In this document: piece by piece, positions 43,884-51,559 of the stretch
Layout of the letters: each line of letters opens with the position of its first letter
Numbering within the stretch: position 1 is the stretch's first letter
DNA from: Lawsonibacter sp900766145
GTDB taxonomy: Bacteria > Bacillota > Clostridia > Oscillospirales > Oscillospiraceae
Assembly (NCBI RefSeq): GCF_030372275.1
Contig: NZ_JAUDDJ010000003.1
Length of the DNA: 64,000 nt
Strand: one strand, 5' to 3'
Made by a program: the position numbers and the translations under genes
Notes under the pieces: model-generated
The model's database searches: none
What the model was told of the DNA's origin: nothing
What the model saw: the letters and a program-made list of their open reading frames with translations, nothing else

Positions 43884-45218
43884 ATGCCAACTAAAATCGA
43901 CTTTATAGGCGGGAACACAAAGCGTTGCCTTATGGCGATGGCGCTCCCGATGATTGCCGCCATGTTCCTCAATATGATGTATAACCTTGTAGACAGCCTG
44001 TGGATCGGAAATTTGCTCGGAGAAACGGCTTATGCCGCTTTGACAAACTCCACTCCTATCATTCTGATCTTAACCTCTGTTGCGATGGGGGCGACTAATG
44101 GTGTGTCGATCCTGATCTCCCAGGCGATTGGCGCAAAGGATAAGAAAAAGACAGAAAGTTTGATTGCCACATCATTCAGCGTTGCGGTAGCTTTCTCCTT
44201 TCTCGTGACGATTTTGCTTGAGGCTTTGCTTCCGGGAATTTTGAAGGTTTTGAACACCCCAGCTGAAACTTATGATATGGCATACAGCTACTTGGCGATC
44301 TATATCCTCGGATATTTGGCGGTTTACCTTTACCTTTATTTTACCGCTGTATTGAGGAGCTTCGGCAATTCTATGTTTCAAGCAGTAGCCATGCTGGTGT
44401 CAACAATTTTGAACGCGATCCTCGATCCTATTTTTATCCACTTCATCGGATTTCACGGCGCGGCGATTGCTACACTACTTTCTCAGGTAATTTGCTTACT
44501 GTTCATGCTGGCCTATCTGAAAAAGAAGAATCTGTTTGCGTTCAAAATCTCTGCATTTGATAAGAGTGATATATTGCCACTTATTCAGAAGGCAATTCCT
44601 TCTGTCATTCAGCAAAGCATCCCGGCCATCAGCACAACTTCTCTCACCGCACTTGTCAGCACATATAGCGTCACTGCAATAGCGGCTTATGGGGTAACAG
44701 GAAAATTGGAAACCATACTTTTCTACCCGGCGATGGCGCTAAACATGGTCTTAACTACCATCATCGGGCAGTGCGTTGGCGGAAGTCGATACGACAGGGC
44801 TAAAGACTATCTGAAATGTGCATTGGGTTACGGCTGTGGTTTGCTTGTAATTCTTTCTGTTTTGGTGGTCGGGTTTTCAAGACGGCTTTCCGTTCTATTT
44901 GTTCGCAGTGAGGATGTGGCCACTATCGTTGGAACATATTTTTTGATTGTCAGCATTGGATATGTTCTTAACACCGTCACAAATTGCTATTTAGGCGCCC
45001 TCAATGGCATGGGAAAGCCGTCAAAGAGTATGTTTTTGATGATTTTCTATTACATTGCAGTCCGGATTCCTCTGGCCTATTTACTTTCCTATCTGGGCTT
45101 TGGCCTAAATGGAATTTGGGTTGCGGTTCTGGTCAGTCATGTGGTGGCCAGTGTCACCGCATTTACAATGAATCATCTAAATCAGAGTCATTTTGGAGCC
45201 ACCCCGACAAGGATGTAA
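43884..45218 (+). CDS. MATE-family multidrug efflux protein
   Basis: A 444-residue transporter; the ATG at 43884 with AAAGGTGAT is preferred to upstream starts. Twelve helices in two halves are visible (MALPMIAAMFLNMMYNLVDS; GAAIATLLSQVICLLFML; ATIVGTYFLIVSIGYVLN). The opening N-T-KRCLMAMALPMI and VDSLWIGN region is typical of DinF/NorM-type MATE proteins, which export cationic compounds using Na+ or H+ gradients. It is AT-rich and controlled with the methyltransferase by the TetR. The second winged-helix paralogue follows. Confidence 0.9.
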   Translation: MPTKIDFIGGNTKRCLMAMALPMIAAMFLNMMYNLVDSLWIGNLLGETAYAALTNSTPIILILTSVAMGATNGVSILISQAIGAKDKKKTESLIATSFSVAVAFSFLVTILLEALLPGILKVLNTPAETYDMAYSYLAIYILGYLAVYLYLYFTAVLRSFGNSMFQAVAMLVSTILNAILDPIFIHFIGFHGAAIATLLSQVICLLFMLAYLKKKNLFAFKISAFDKSDILPLIQKAIPSVIQQSIPAISTTSLTALVSTYSVTAIAAYGVTGKLETILFYPAMALNMVLTTIIGQCVGGSRYDRAKDYLKCALGYGCGLLVILSVLVVGFSRRLSVLFVRSEDVATIVGTYFLIVSIGYVLNTVTNCYLGALNGMGKPSKSMFLMIFYYIAVRIPLAYLLSYLGFGLNGIWVAVLVSHVVASVTAFTMNHLNQSHFGATPTRM

Positions 45219-45294
45219 TCACTTCATTTTGAATCATAATCTTTATTGTATTGAATTGAGATATCCAGATAACGAAACAATAGAGGTGAGCAGC

Positions 45295-45738
45295 ATGGAG
45301 AAGATTATCGTCATCCGGGCCACTGACCCGGACGGCAGCGTGTTCAAGGCTATCATGGACGCGCTGAACGGTAAAAGGGCAGAGGTGGTCGATGTTACCA
45401 ATATGTCCACCTCCGTGCTGCGCATCGGGGAACTGGAGATCCATCATAAGCACCGCCGGGTGCTCATGGCAGGCAGGGAAGTGGAACTCAATCATGGGGA
45501 GTATGCCATGCTCTATTGCATGGCCAGCTCACCAGGGCAGGTGTTCTCCAAAGCGCAGCTCTATGAGGCCGCCTGGGGGGAGGCATATCTCCACGGAACA
45601 AACTCCGTGGAAAATATCATTTGGCGTCTGAGAAGAAAGTTGGAGGAGGATCCCAAACATCCGGGATACATCAAGACGGTGGTGGGTGCAGGCTATAAAA
45701 TAGATATTCATAACAGGCAATCGGGAATGGAAGATTGA
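45295..45738 (+). CDS. Receiver-less winged-helix regulator, copy 2
   Basis: A 147-residue protein from the ATG at 45295 (GAGGTGAG). It is nearly identical to copy 1 at 42023. Identity includes an unbroken block of about 60 bases coding for the start of the winged helix, and extends up to the ribosome-binding site. It differs near TNMSTS and has a longer tail (IDIHNRQSGMED). The high GC and codon use match copy 1, not the AT-rich cassette between them. A terminator follows. Confidence 0.8.
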   Translation: MEKIIVIRATDPDGSVFKAIMDALNGKRAEVVDVTNMSTSVLRIGELEIHHKHRRVLMAGREVELNHGEYAMLYCMASSPGQVFSKAQLYEAAWGEAYLHGTNSVENIIWRLRRKLEEDPKHPGYIKTVVGAGYKIDIHNRQSGMED

Positions 45739-45740
45739 AA

Positions 45741-45785
45741 GGAACTGGATGCCACCCATTAAAGGGCGGTATCCAGTTCCTTTTT
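45741..45785 (+). terminator. Terminator between copy 2 and the AraC gene
   Basis: A perfect 10-bp outer stem (45741-45750 with 45771-45780) is followed by TTTTT. It lies between convergent genes and may work both ways. Confidence 0.85.
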
Positions 45786-45794
45786 CATGCCCTA

Positions 45795-46757
45795 TTACCG
45801 GCTTCCCACTTTCCGGAACTCTCCCGGCAGCAGCCCGGTGCTCTTCCGGAACAGCTCCGCAAAGCGGCTGGAGGTGGAGTAGCCAACGGTCTGAGCGATC
45901 TGGCCGATGGATAAGTCTGTGTTGGTCAGCAGGTACTCCGCCTGGCTCATGCGGCGCTGCTGGATGTACTCTGTGATGGTGCAGTCGTAAACCTTTTTGA
46001 AACTGCTCTTGAGTTTCGTGGTTCCCATGCAGGCAATCTGCGTCAGCCGCTCCATGGGGATCTCTGCGGCATAGTGGTCGCTCAGATAGGCGGCCACGGT
46101 CTGGATGCGCTCCAGATCCGCCTGAGACAGTTTGCTGGGGGCCGCTGGACGTTTTTTCTGGTACTCCACCACCAGGGACAGGGCCTCCGCCACCTTGCTC
46201 TCATAGAACAGCTTGGCGGCGATCCCATCCCCGCGATAGTTCTGGACTTCAGAAAGCAGTCTGGACATCTCCGGGAAATCAGTGGTCTGGTCGATTTTGC
46301 GGAACGCCTCCACTGGGTTTCGGTATTCTTCCGGGTATTGCTTCTTGAGGTAGTCCTCATAGTAGGCCGGCATGATCTCGATGCCGATGGAGCGGATGGG
46401 GATGTTCTTGTGGATCAGAACCTGATACGGTTCATACCCGCCGATATAGGTCTTGATGCACCCGGCGGACAGCCGGCGGTAGGGCGACAGCTCTTCCCCG
46501 GAGATGGAGTCATAGCGAGTAATGCTCAGGCACTCCGGCAGGGAGAACTCCAGCAGGGAGTCCTTATGGAAGGAAAAGTTGTGGATCTTAATGTCGTATA
46601 GGTCCTTCTGTCCATAGGTCCAGTAGGAACCCTCCCCGATTTCCTGGGAGATTTTCCAGCAGAGGCCCAAGGCCCCATACTGGTGATCGTCGGGGTCGGG
46701 GGTAAAACCGTGGCCCTTCAGCATGGATACATAGTATGGCTCCGTCATTTCGGGCAT
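45795..46757 (-). CDS. AraC-family transcription regulator
   Basis: A 320-residue regulator. The C-terminal 100 residues hold two helix-turn-helices (MERLTQIACMGTTKLKSSFKKVY and LSIGQIAQTVGYSTSSRFAELFRK, each abbreviated from longer matches). The N-terminal 200 residues are a ligand-binding region without cupin signatures I can name. It is divergent from the ECF/ABC operon. A YbtA-like role, activating metallophore transport when the ligand is bound, is inferred from context. Two direct 16-bp repeats 21 bp apart in the divergent region are its likely sites. Confidence 0.85.
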   Translation of the reverse strand: MPEMTEPYYVSMLKGHGFTPDPDDHQYGALGLCWKISQEIGEGSYWTYGQKDLYDIKIHNFSFHKDSLLEFSLPECLSITRYDSISGEELSPYRRLSAGCIKTYIGGYEPYQVLIHKNIPIRSIGIEIMPAYYEDYLKKQYPEEYRNPVEAFRKIDQTTDFPEMSRLLSEVQNYRGDGIAAKLFYESKVAEALSLVVEYQKKRPAAPSKLSQADLERIQTVAAYLSDHYAAEIPMERLTQIACMGTTKLKSSFKKVYDCTITEYIQQRRMSQAEYLLTNTDLSIGQIAQTVGYSTSSRFAELFRKSTGLLPGEFRKVGSR

Positions 46758-46781
46758 AACAAAAGACTCGCCTCCTCTTTA

Positions 46782-46818
46782 CAACGATTGGACGAACTTT
46801 TGCAACGAAGAGACGAAC
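46782..46818 (+). promoter_or_regulatory. AraC-type direct repeats
   Basis: CAACGATTGGACGAAC (46782-46797) and CAACGAAGAGACGAAC (46803-46818) match at 13 of 16 positions and are 21 bp apart, the usual spacing for AraC dimers. They lie between the AraC gene and the metal box at 46871. Confidence 0.6.
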
Positions 46819-46870
46819 CTCGTCTCAAACCCTTGCAAGATGTCCAGACCGCGTGTAGTGTATAGGCGAT

Positions 46871-46888
46871 GGTTAGCGACATCTAACC
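46871..46888 (+). promoter_or_regulatory. Metal-box palindrome A, upstream of ECF/ABC operon
   Basis: GGTTAGCGACATCTAACC is a palindrome with 6-base arms and a 6-base centre, sharing the GTTAG-N6-CTAAC form of boxes at 57825, 62183 and 63374. A second inverted repeat (ATAGGCGAT 46862-46870, ATCGCCTAT 46901-46909) brackets it. Confidence 0.75.
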
Positions 46889-46944
46889 GAATGGTAGCAC
46901 ATCGCCTATGAAAAGTCAACACGTTATGAAACAGGAGGAAAACT

Positions 46945-47556
46945 ATGAGCAACCAAGCCAATTCACTGAAGAAGGGCCTTACGGTCAAGGACCTTGTGAC
47001 CACCGGCATTTTCAGCGCCATTTTTTTTGTCTTTACGTTGATTGGCGGTCTGCCCTTTGCGCCAAACCCGGTTCTGACCTTTTACATGCCCATGGGTGCG
47101 GCGCTGCTGTGCGGCCCCATCTATCTGCTGATGGTCGCTAAGGTGCAGAAACGCTGGAGCGTCACCATCCTCGGCATCATCATGGGAATCATCTGGTTTG
47201 CCACGGGGATGCACTGGGCGTTCTCTCTGGGGTACATCGGCATGGGGATCATTGCGGACCTTGTGGCCGGCGCCGGTCACTACCGCAACAAGGCCATCAA
47301 TCTGCTGTCCTACATGCTGATCTCCCTGGGCGGCATCTACACCTATGTGGTATTCTTTATCGACCCGGAGGGCTGGGCCAGCACCATGCTGGATAACGGC
47401 ACGGAGCAGTCCTACATTGACACCATGAGCGCCTCCGCACCCTCCTGGCTGCTGGCGGTCATCGTCGTCGGCACGCTGGTCATCGCGGCCTTCAGCGGGT
47501 GGATCGGCGGCAAGATGCTGAAGAAACAGTTCGAGAAGGCTGGGATCACCGCATGA
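46945..47556 (+). CDS. ECF transporter S component (MptD-like)
   Basis: A 203-residue membrane protein with five to six helices (LVTTGIFSAIFFVFTLIGGL; MGAALLCGPIYLLMVAKVQ; WLLAVIVVGTLVIAAFSGWI). The layout and the GLTVKDLVTTGIFSAI opening match S components of energy-coupling-factor transporters of the MptD-like group. CAGGAGG precedes the start. It binds the substrate and docks on the EcfT-EcfAA module encoded next, with an ATGA overlap. The substrate is not established; the context with exporter-fold ABC pairs and a DtxR-like gene suggests a metal chelate or its precursor. Confidence 0.8.
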   Translation: MSNQANSLKKGLTVKDLVTTGIFSAIFFVFTLIGGLPFAPNPVLTFYMPMGAALLCGPIYLLMVAKVQKRWSVTILGIIMGIIWFATGMHWAFSLGYIGMGIIADLVAGAGHYRNKAINLLSYMLISLGGIYTYVVFFIDPEGWASTMLDNGTEQSYIDTMSASAPSWLLAVIVVGTLVIAAFSGWIGGKMLKKQFEKAGITA

Positions 47557-48278
47557 ACGGCGGAACATCCCCACGGCAAAGACTCTGGCTGGATCCAAGG
47601 ACGAAAATCCTGCTGCTCCTGCTCTGCATCCTCTCCGCCATGATGGCCCCGTCCCTGTACTATGAGCTGGGACTCGTGGTGCTGATTGGGCTGTTTGGCG
47701 CCTGCTGCGGAAAGTGGAAGTACGCATGGAAGGGCGCGGCATTCTACGGGCTGATCGTCCTGCTCACCTTCTGGATCATGGATACCATGACCGGGACCTG
47801 GCGCACCATGTTCATCGCATTCCTCGGCCTGTTCCACAAGGTGTACCCCTGCGGGATGCTGTCAGGCATCGTCATCTCCACCACTAAGGTCAGCGAGTTT
47901 TTGTCAGCCATGAACCGTGTCCATGCGCCGAAAAATCTGGTGATCCCGCTGGCGGTCATGCTCCGCTATATCCCCACCATTCAGGAGGACTGGCGGTTCA
48001 TCAAGGACGCCATGCGGCTGCGGGACGTGTCGCCTTCCCTGAAAGGGCTATTGACCCATCCCGGCATGACCGTGGAGTGCATCTATGTCCCGCTGATGAT
48101 GGCGGCATCCAAGGCGGCGGATGAGCTGTCCATCGCCTCCATCACCCGGGGGATCGAGAACCCAAAGCCTCGAACCTGCCTGGTGCAGATCCGCATGGGG
48201 CCGGCGGATGTGCTGGCAATTCTCTGTTTTGGCGCCTTTTTCGCGGCGGGCCTCTATGGGAAGGGGGTGTTTGGATGA
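47553..48278 (+). CDS. ecfT: ECF transporter transmembrane protein EcfT
   Basis: A 241-residue protein starting at the ATG in the ATGA overlap (47553). Its helices and the coupling-helix motif are those of EcfT: LDPRTKILLLLLCILSAM opens the protein, and the Ala-Arg-Gly type motifs appear as KDAMRLRDVSPS and SIASITRGIENPK. EcfT links the substrate-binding S component to the two ATPase domains. It overlaps the ATPase gene by four bases. Confidence 0.85.
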   Translation: MNGGTSPRQRLWLDPRTKILLLLLCILSAMMAPSLYYELGLVVLIGLFGACCGKWKYAWKGAAFYGLIVLLTFWIMDTMTGTWRTMFIAFLGLFHKVYPCGMLSGIVISTTKVSEFLSAMNRVHAPKNLVIPLAVMLRYIPTIQEDWRFIKDAMRLRDVSPSLKGLLTHPGMTVECIYVPLMMAASKAADELSIASITRGIENPKPRTCLVQIRMGPADVLAILCFGAFFAAGLYGKGVFG

Positions 48279-49747
48279 TCGAACTGAAACAGGTATCCTT
48301 TACCTATCAAGGGCAGGAGCATGATGGCCTCCGGGACATTGACCTGACCATCGCGGATGGGGAGTGTGTCCTGCTCTGTGGGCGCAGCGGATGCGGCAAG
48401 ACTACCATCACAAGACTGGTGAACGGACTGATCCCTCAATTTTACCAGGGAGAACTTCAGGGCCGTGTGCTGGTAGACGGGCAGGAGATCAGCAGCCTCC
48501 CCATGTACCAGATCGCCGCCAAGGTGGGGTCAGTGTTCCAGAATCCCAGAACGCAGTTTTTTAACGTGGACACGGACAGCGAGATCGCCTTCGGCATCGA
48601 GAATGAGGCCCGTCCGCCCCGGGAACTGGCGGAGCGGGTTGAGCAGACGACGGAGGATCTGCGCATCCAGAGCCTTCGCGGCCGCAATATCTTTGAGCTG
48701 TCCGGCGGGGAAAAGCAGAAGATCGCATTTGCATCCGTCTACGCCATGAACCCAGAGATCTATCTGCTGGATGAACCATCTTCTAACCTGGACATGACCT
48801 CCATCCAAGAATTGCGGGAGCATCTGCGGCTGGTCAAGGGCCAGGGCAAGACCATCCTGATCGCAGAGCACCGGCTCTATTACCTGATGGACATTGCGGA
48901 CCGGATCGTGTATCTGGACCGGGGAGCAATCAAAGGGATCTTCACACCGGAAGAGCTCCGTCGGCTGTCCCAGGCACAGCGGGAACAGATGGGGCTGCGG
49001 GCAACGGATCTGATGGACGTCCTCCCGCCGCCCGGCCATGCTCCGGTCCGGGGATCGGTGTTGTCGTTGAACGATGTCTCCCTGCGCTATAAGAGGCGCA
49101 CCATCCTTCACGGGATCGGCCTTTCCGCCGGAAGGGGAGAGGTCATCGGCGTGGTGGGCCACAATGGGGCCGGAAAGACCACATTCTCTCGGGCCCTGTG
49201 CGGGCTCCACAAGGACTGTGACGGTCAGTTCCAGTGGGATGGCGGGCCGATGGAGCGCAGGGAGCGGCTCAAGCAGTCCTACATGGTGATGCAGGATGTA
49301 AACTACGAGCTGTTTGCCGAGAGCGTGGAGGCGGAGTGCTCCTTCGGTATCCGGAACCCGGACAGAGCCTTGGTAGACGCTACCCTGGAGGAACTGGGGC
49401 TGGCCCCATACCGGGAGCGCCACCCTAATACCCTTTCCGGCGGGCAGAAACAGCGGGTGGCCGTAGCCGTCAGCATGATCTGCGGGAAAGACCTGCTGGT
49501 ATTCGATGAACCTACCAGCGGCCTGGACTTTGACAGCATGGCCCAGGTGGCGGGGCTGATCCGCCGCTTGTCTGATATGGGAAAGGTCATCTTCATCGTC
49601 ACCCACGACTTTGAATTTGTCTGCCGCACCTGCTCCCGGGTCCTGCACTTTGACGAGGGCGAGATGCCCGATGATGTACCCGTTATCATGGAAGCCCTCC
49701 CGAAATTGAGAGAGCTGTTCTCTGTTTCAAATAGAAAGGAGAGGTGA
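48275..49747 (+). CDS. ECF transporter ATPase, fused two-domain EcfA
   Basis: A 490-residue protein with two complete nucleotide-binding domains in one chain. Domain 1 has Walker A GRSGCGKTTITR, signature LSGGEKQKIA and Walker B LLDEPSSNLD. Domain 2 (from about 255) has GHNGAGKTTFSR, LSGGQKQRVA and VFDEPTSGLD. Most ECF systems use separate EcfA and EcfA' subunits; fused versions occur in dedicated (group I-like) systems. It energises the S/T pair encoded upstream. Confidence 0.9.
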   Translation: MIELKQVSFTYQGQEHDGLRDIDLTIADGECVLLCGRSGCGKTTITRLVNGLIPQFYQGELQGRVLVDGQEISSLPMYQIAAKVGSVFQNPRTQFFNVDTDSEIAFGIENEARPPRELAERVEQTTEDLRIQSLRGRNIFELSGGEKQKIAFASVYAMNPEIYLLDEPSSNLDMTSIQELREHLRLVKGQGKTILIAEHRLYYLMDIADRIVYLDRGAIKGIFTPEELRRLSQAQREQMGLRATDLMDVLPPPGHAPVRGSVLSLNDVSLRYKRRTILHGIGLSAGRGEVIGVVGHNGAGKTTFSRALCGLHKDCDGQFQWDGGPMERRERLKQSYMVMQDVNYELFAESVEAECSFGIRNPDRALVDATLEELGLAPYRERHPNTLSGGQKQRVAVAVSMICGKDLLVFDEPTSGLDFDSMAQVAGLIRRLSDMGKVIFIVTHDFEFVCRTCSRVLHFDEGEMPDDVPVIMEALPKLRELFSVSNRKER

Positions 49748-49750
49748 CCG

Positions 49751-51559
49751 ATGAAACAGAAAAAAGTCAACCGCGTGGCCCTGCTGCTCCATTGGGCGGG
49801 GGAGCAGAAGGTCTGGCTGTTTCTGGCAGTCTTTTTGTCAGCGGCCGGCGGGCTGTGCATTGTTGTCCCCTATATGGGGATCTATCAGCTGATGGACGCC
49901 GCCTTCAGCGGAACCTGCACCAGGGAACTGGTGGTGCGGATCGTGGCAATGATCGCGGCGGCGGTGACTCTGCGCTTTGTGCTGTTCGGCGGCTCCGGGG
50001 TGGCGGCCCACAAGGGCGCCTACGGGGCGCTGTTCAAGGTGCGCTGCATGGTGGCGGAGCACATGGCCCGGGCGCCCCTGGGGGCGTTGAATGAGCGGCG
50101 CACCGGGGACATCAAGACGGTGCTGAACGAGGATATTGAGAAACTGGAACTGTTCCTGGCCCACAACCTGCCGGATCTGGTGTGCTATCTGGTGGGGCCG
50201 GTGGTGGTTTTCGCCTATCTGATGACCGTCAATATCCCCCTGGCGCTGGTTTCTCTGGTGCCGCTGGTCCTGGCCGTGGCTGTGTTGGGGATCATGTTCC
50301 GCAATACGGATGACCTGATGGACCGTGCCAACCGCTCCATCAGCACCTTGAACTCCGTCATGATCGAGTATATCAACGGCATGAAGCTGATCAAAGCCTA
50401 TAACATGGGGAGCAAGTCCTTTCAAAAGTTTTCCTCCGCCATCCATGAGGAAAACGCCATGTGGAATGAGACCTCCCGGCGGATGGGGCCGCCCTATGCG
50501 TCCTTTGTGGTCATCATCGAGTGCGGCATGCTTCTGATCGTGCCCCTGGGCGGGATGTTTTTCCTGAGAGGCTCCCTGACGGCCAGCGCCTTTCTGCTGT
50601 TCCTCTATGTGGGTTCCCTGTACCTGACAGAGATCCGGCCCCTTCAGGAACTGGGGACAAACTTCGCCAATGTGCTGGGCGCCGTCACCAAGGCAAAGGA
50701 GATCCTGGACATCCCTGTCTATCAGGGCGGGAGCGACTTCCCCGAAAGCCACGACATTGAACTGCGGAATGTGCGGTTTTCCTACAAGGTGAATGGCTCC
50801 GAAGGAGCCAGAGAGGGCGGCCTGGGCCGCGACGGCAAGACCGACGTGCTGCAGGGCGTCAACCTGAAGATCAAGGACGGGGAGCGTATGGCCCTGGTGG
50901 GGCGGTCCGGCGCCGGCAAGAGCACCATCATTGAACTGGTTTCCCGGCTCTATGATGTGCAGGAGGGCGAGGTGCTGATTGGCGGGAAAAATGTGAAGGA
51001 GCTGGACTACGACACCATTCTGAAAAACGTGGCCATCGTGTTCCAGAAGACTTTCCTGACCCGGGACAGCGTTTTGGAAAACATCCGCATGGGGAGCAGC
51101 GCCAGTCTGGAGGAGGTGAGGGCGGCCGCGAAAGAGGCACAGATCGACGACTTTATCATGTCCCTGCCGGATGGCTACGACACCAAGGTGGGCAGCTTCG
51201 GCTCCCGCTTCTCCGGCGGCGAAAAGCAGCGCATCGCTATCGCCCGGGCCATCCTGAAAAATGCCCCGATCCTGATTTTGGACGAGGCCACCAGCGCCTC
51301 CGACCCGGAAAATCAAATGGAGATCGACAAAGCCATCCAGAATCTCTGCAAGGGCAAGACCGTCATCGTGGTGGCCCACCGTCTCAGTGCCCTGAAACTG
51401 TGCGACCGGGTGGCCGTGGTGGAAAACCACACGATTACCTGTATCGGAACCCATGAGGAAGTCCGAAAGAAAAATGCCTACTATCGAAAGGCCTGGGAGG
51501 ACTATGAAAAGGCCCGGAACATCACCTATCAGCTGGAAGGGGGCGAGGGCAATGCGTGA
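49751..51559 (+). CDS. Exporter-fold ABC transporter subunit, half of heterodimer (IrtA/YbtP-like)
   Basis: A 602-residue half-transporter. Six helices in residues 15-320 are followed by an ATPase domain with Walker A GRSGAGKSTI, signature FSGGEKQRIA and Walker B ILILDEATSASDPENQ. The EYINGMKLIKAYN segment and the DPENQ D-loop are common in the IrtAB/YbtPQ group, which imports siderophores despite the exporter fold. About 15 extra residues (KVNGSEGAREGGLGR) interrupt the early ATPase domain between FSY and DGKTDVL. They are encoded by a palindromic element repeated at the start of the next gene. The stop overlaps the partner's start. Confidence 0.85.
   Translation: MKQKKVNRVALLLHWAGEQKVWLFLAVFLSAAGGLCIVVPYMGIYQLMDAAFSGTCTRELVVRIVAMIAAAVTLRFVLFGGSGVAAHKGAYGALFKVRCMVAEHMARAPLGALNERRTGDIKTVLNEDIEKLELFLAHNLPDLVCYLVGPVVVFAYLMTVNIPLALVSLVPLVLAVAVLGIMFRNTDDLMDRANRSISTLNSVMIEYINGMKLIKAYNMGSKSFQKFSSAIHEENAMWNETSRRMGPPYASFVVIIECGMLLIVPLGGMFFLRGSLTASAFLLFLYVGSLYLTEIRPLQELGTNFANVLGAVTKAKEILDIPVYQGGSDFPESHDIELRNVRFSYKVNGSEGAREGGLGRDGKTDVLQGVNLKIKDGERMALVGRSGAGKSTIIELVSRLYDVQEGEVLIGGKNVKELDYDTILKNVAIVFQKTFLTRDSVLENIRMGSSASLEEVRAAAKEAQIDDFIMSLPDGYDTKVGSFGSRFSGGEKQRIAIARAILKNAPILILDEATSASDPENQMEIDKAIQNLCKGKTVIVVAHRLSALKLCDRVAVVENHTITCIGTHEEVRKKNAYYRKAWEDYEKARNITYQLEGGEGNA
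50783..50832 (+). repeat. In-frame palindromic element, copy 1
   Basis: Within the first ABC gene, a 50-bp unit contains two hairpins: GGCTCC-GAA-GGAGCC and GCGGCC-TG-GGCCGC (50817-50830). It inserts about 15 codons into a surface loop. A second copy at 51561 matches at 44 of 50 positions. Confidence 0.75.
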
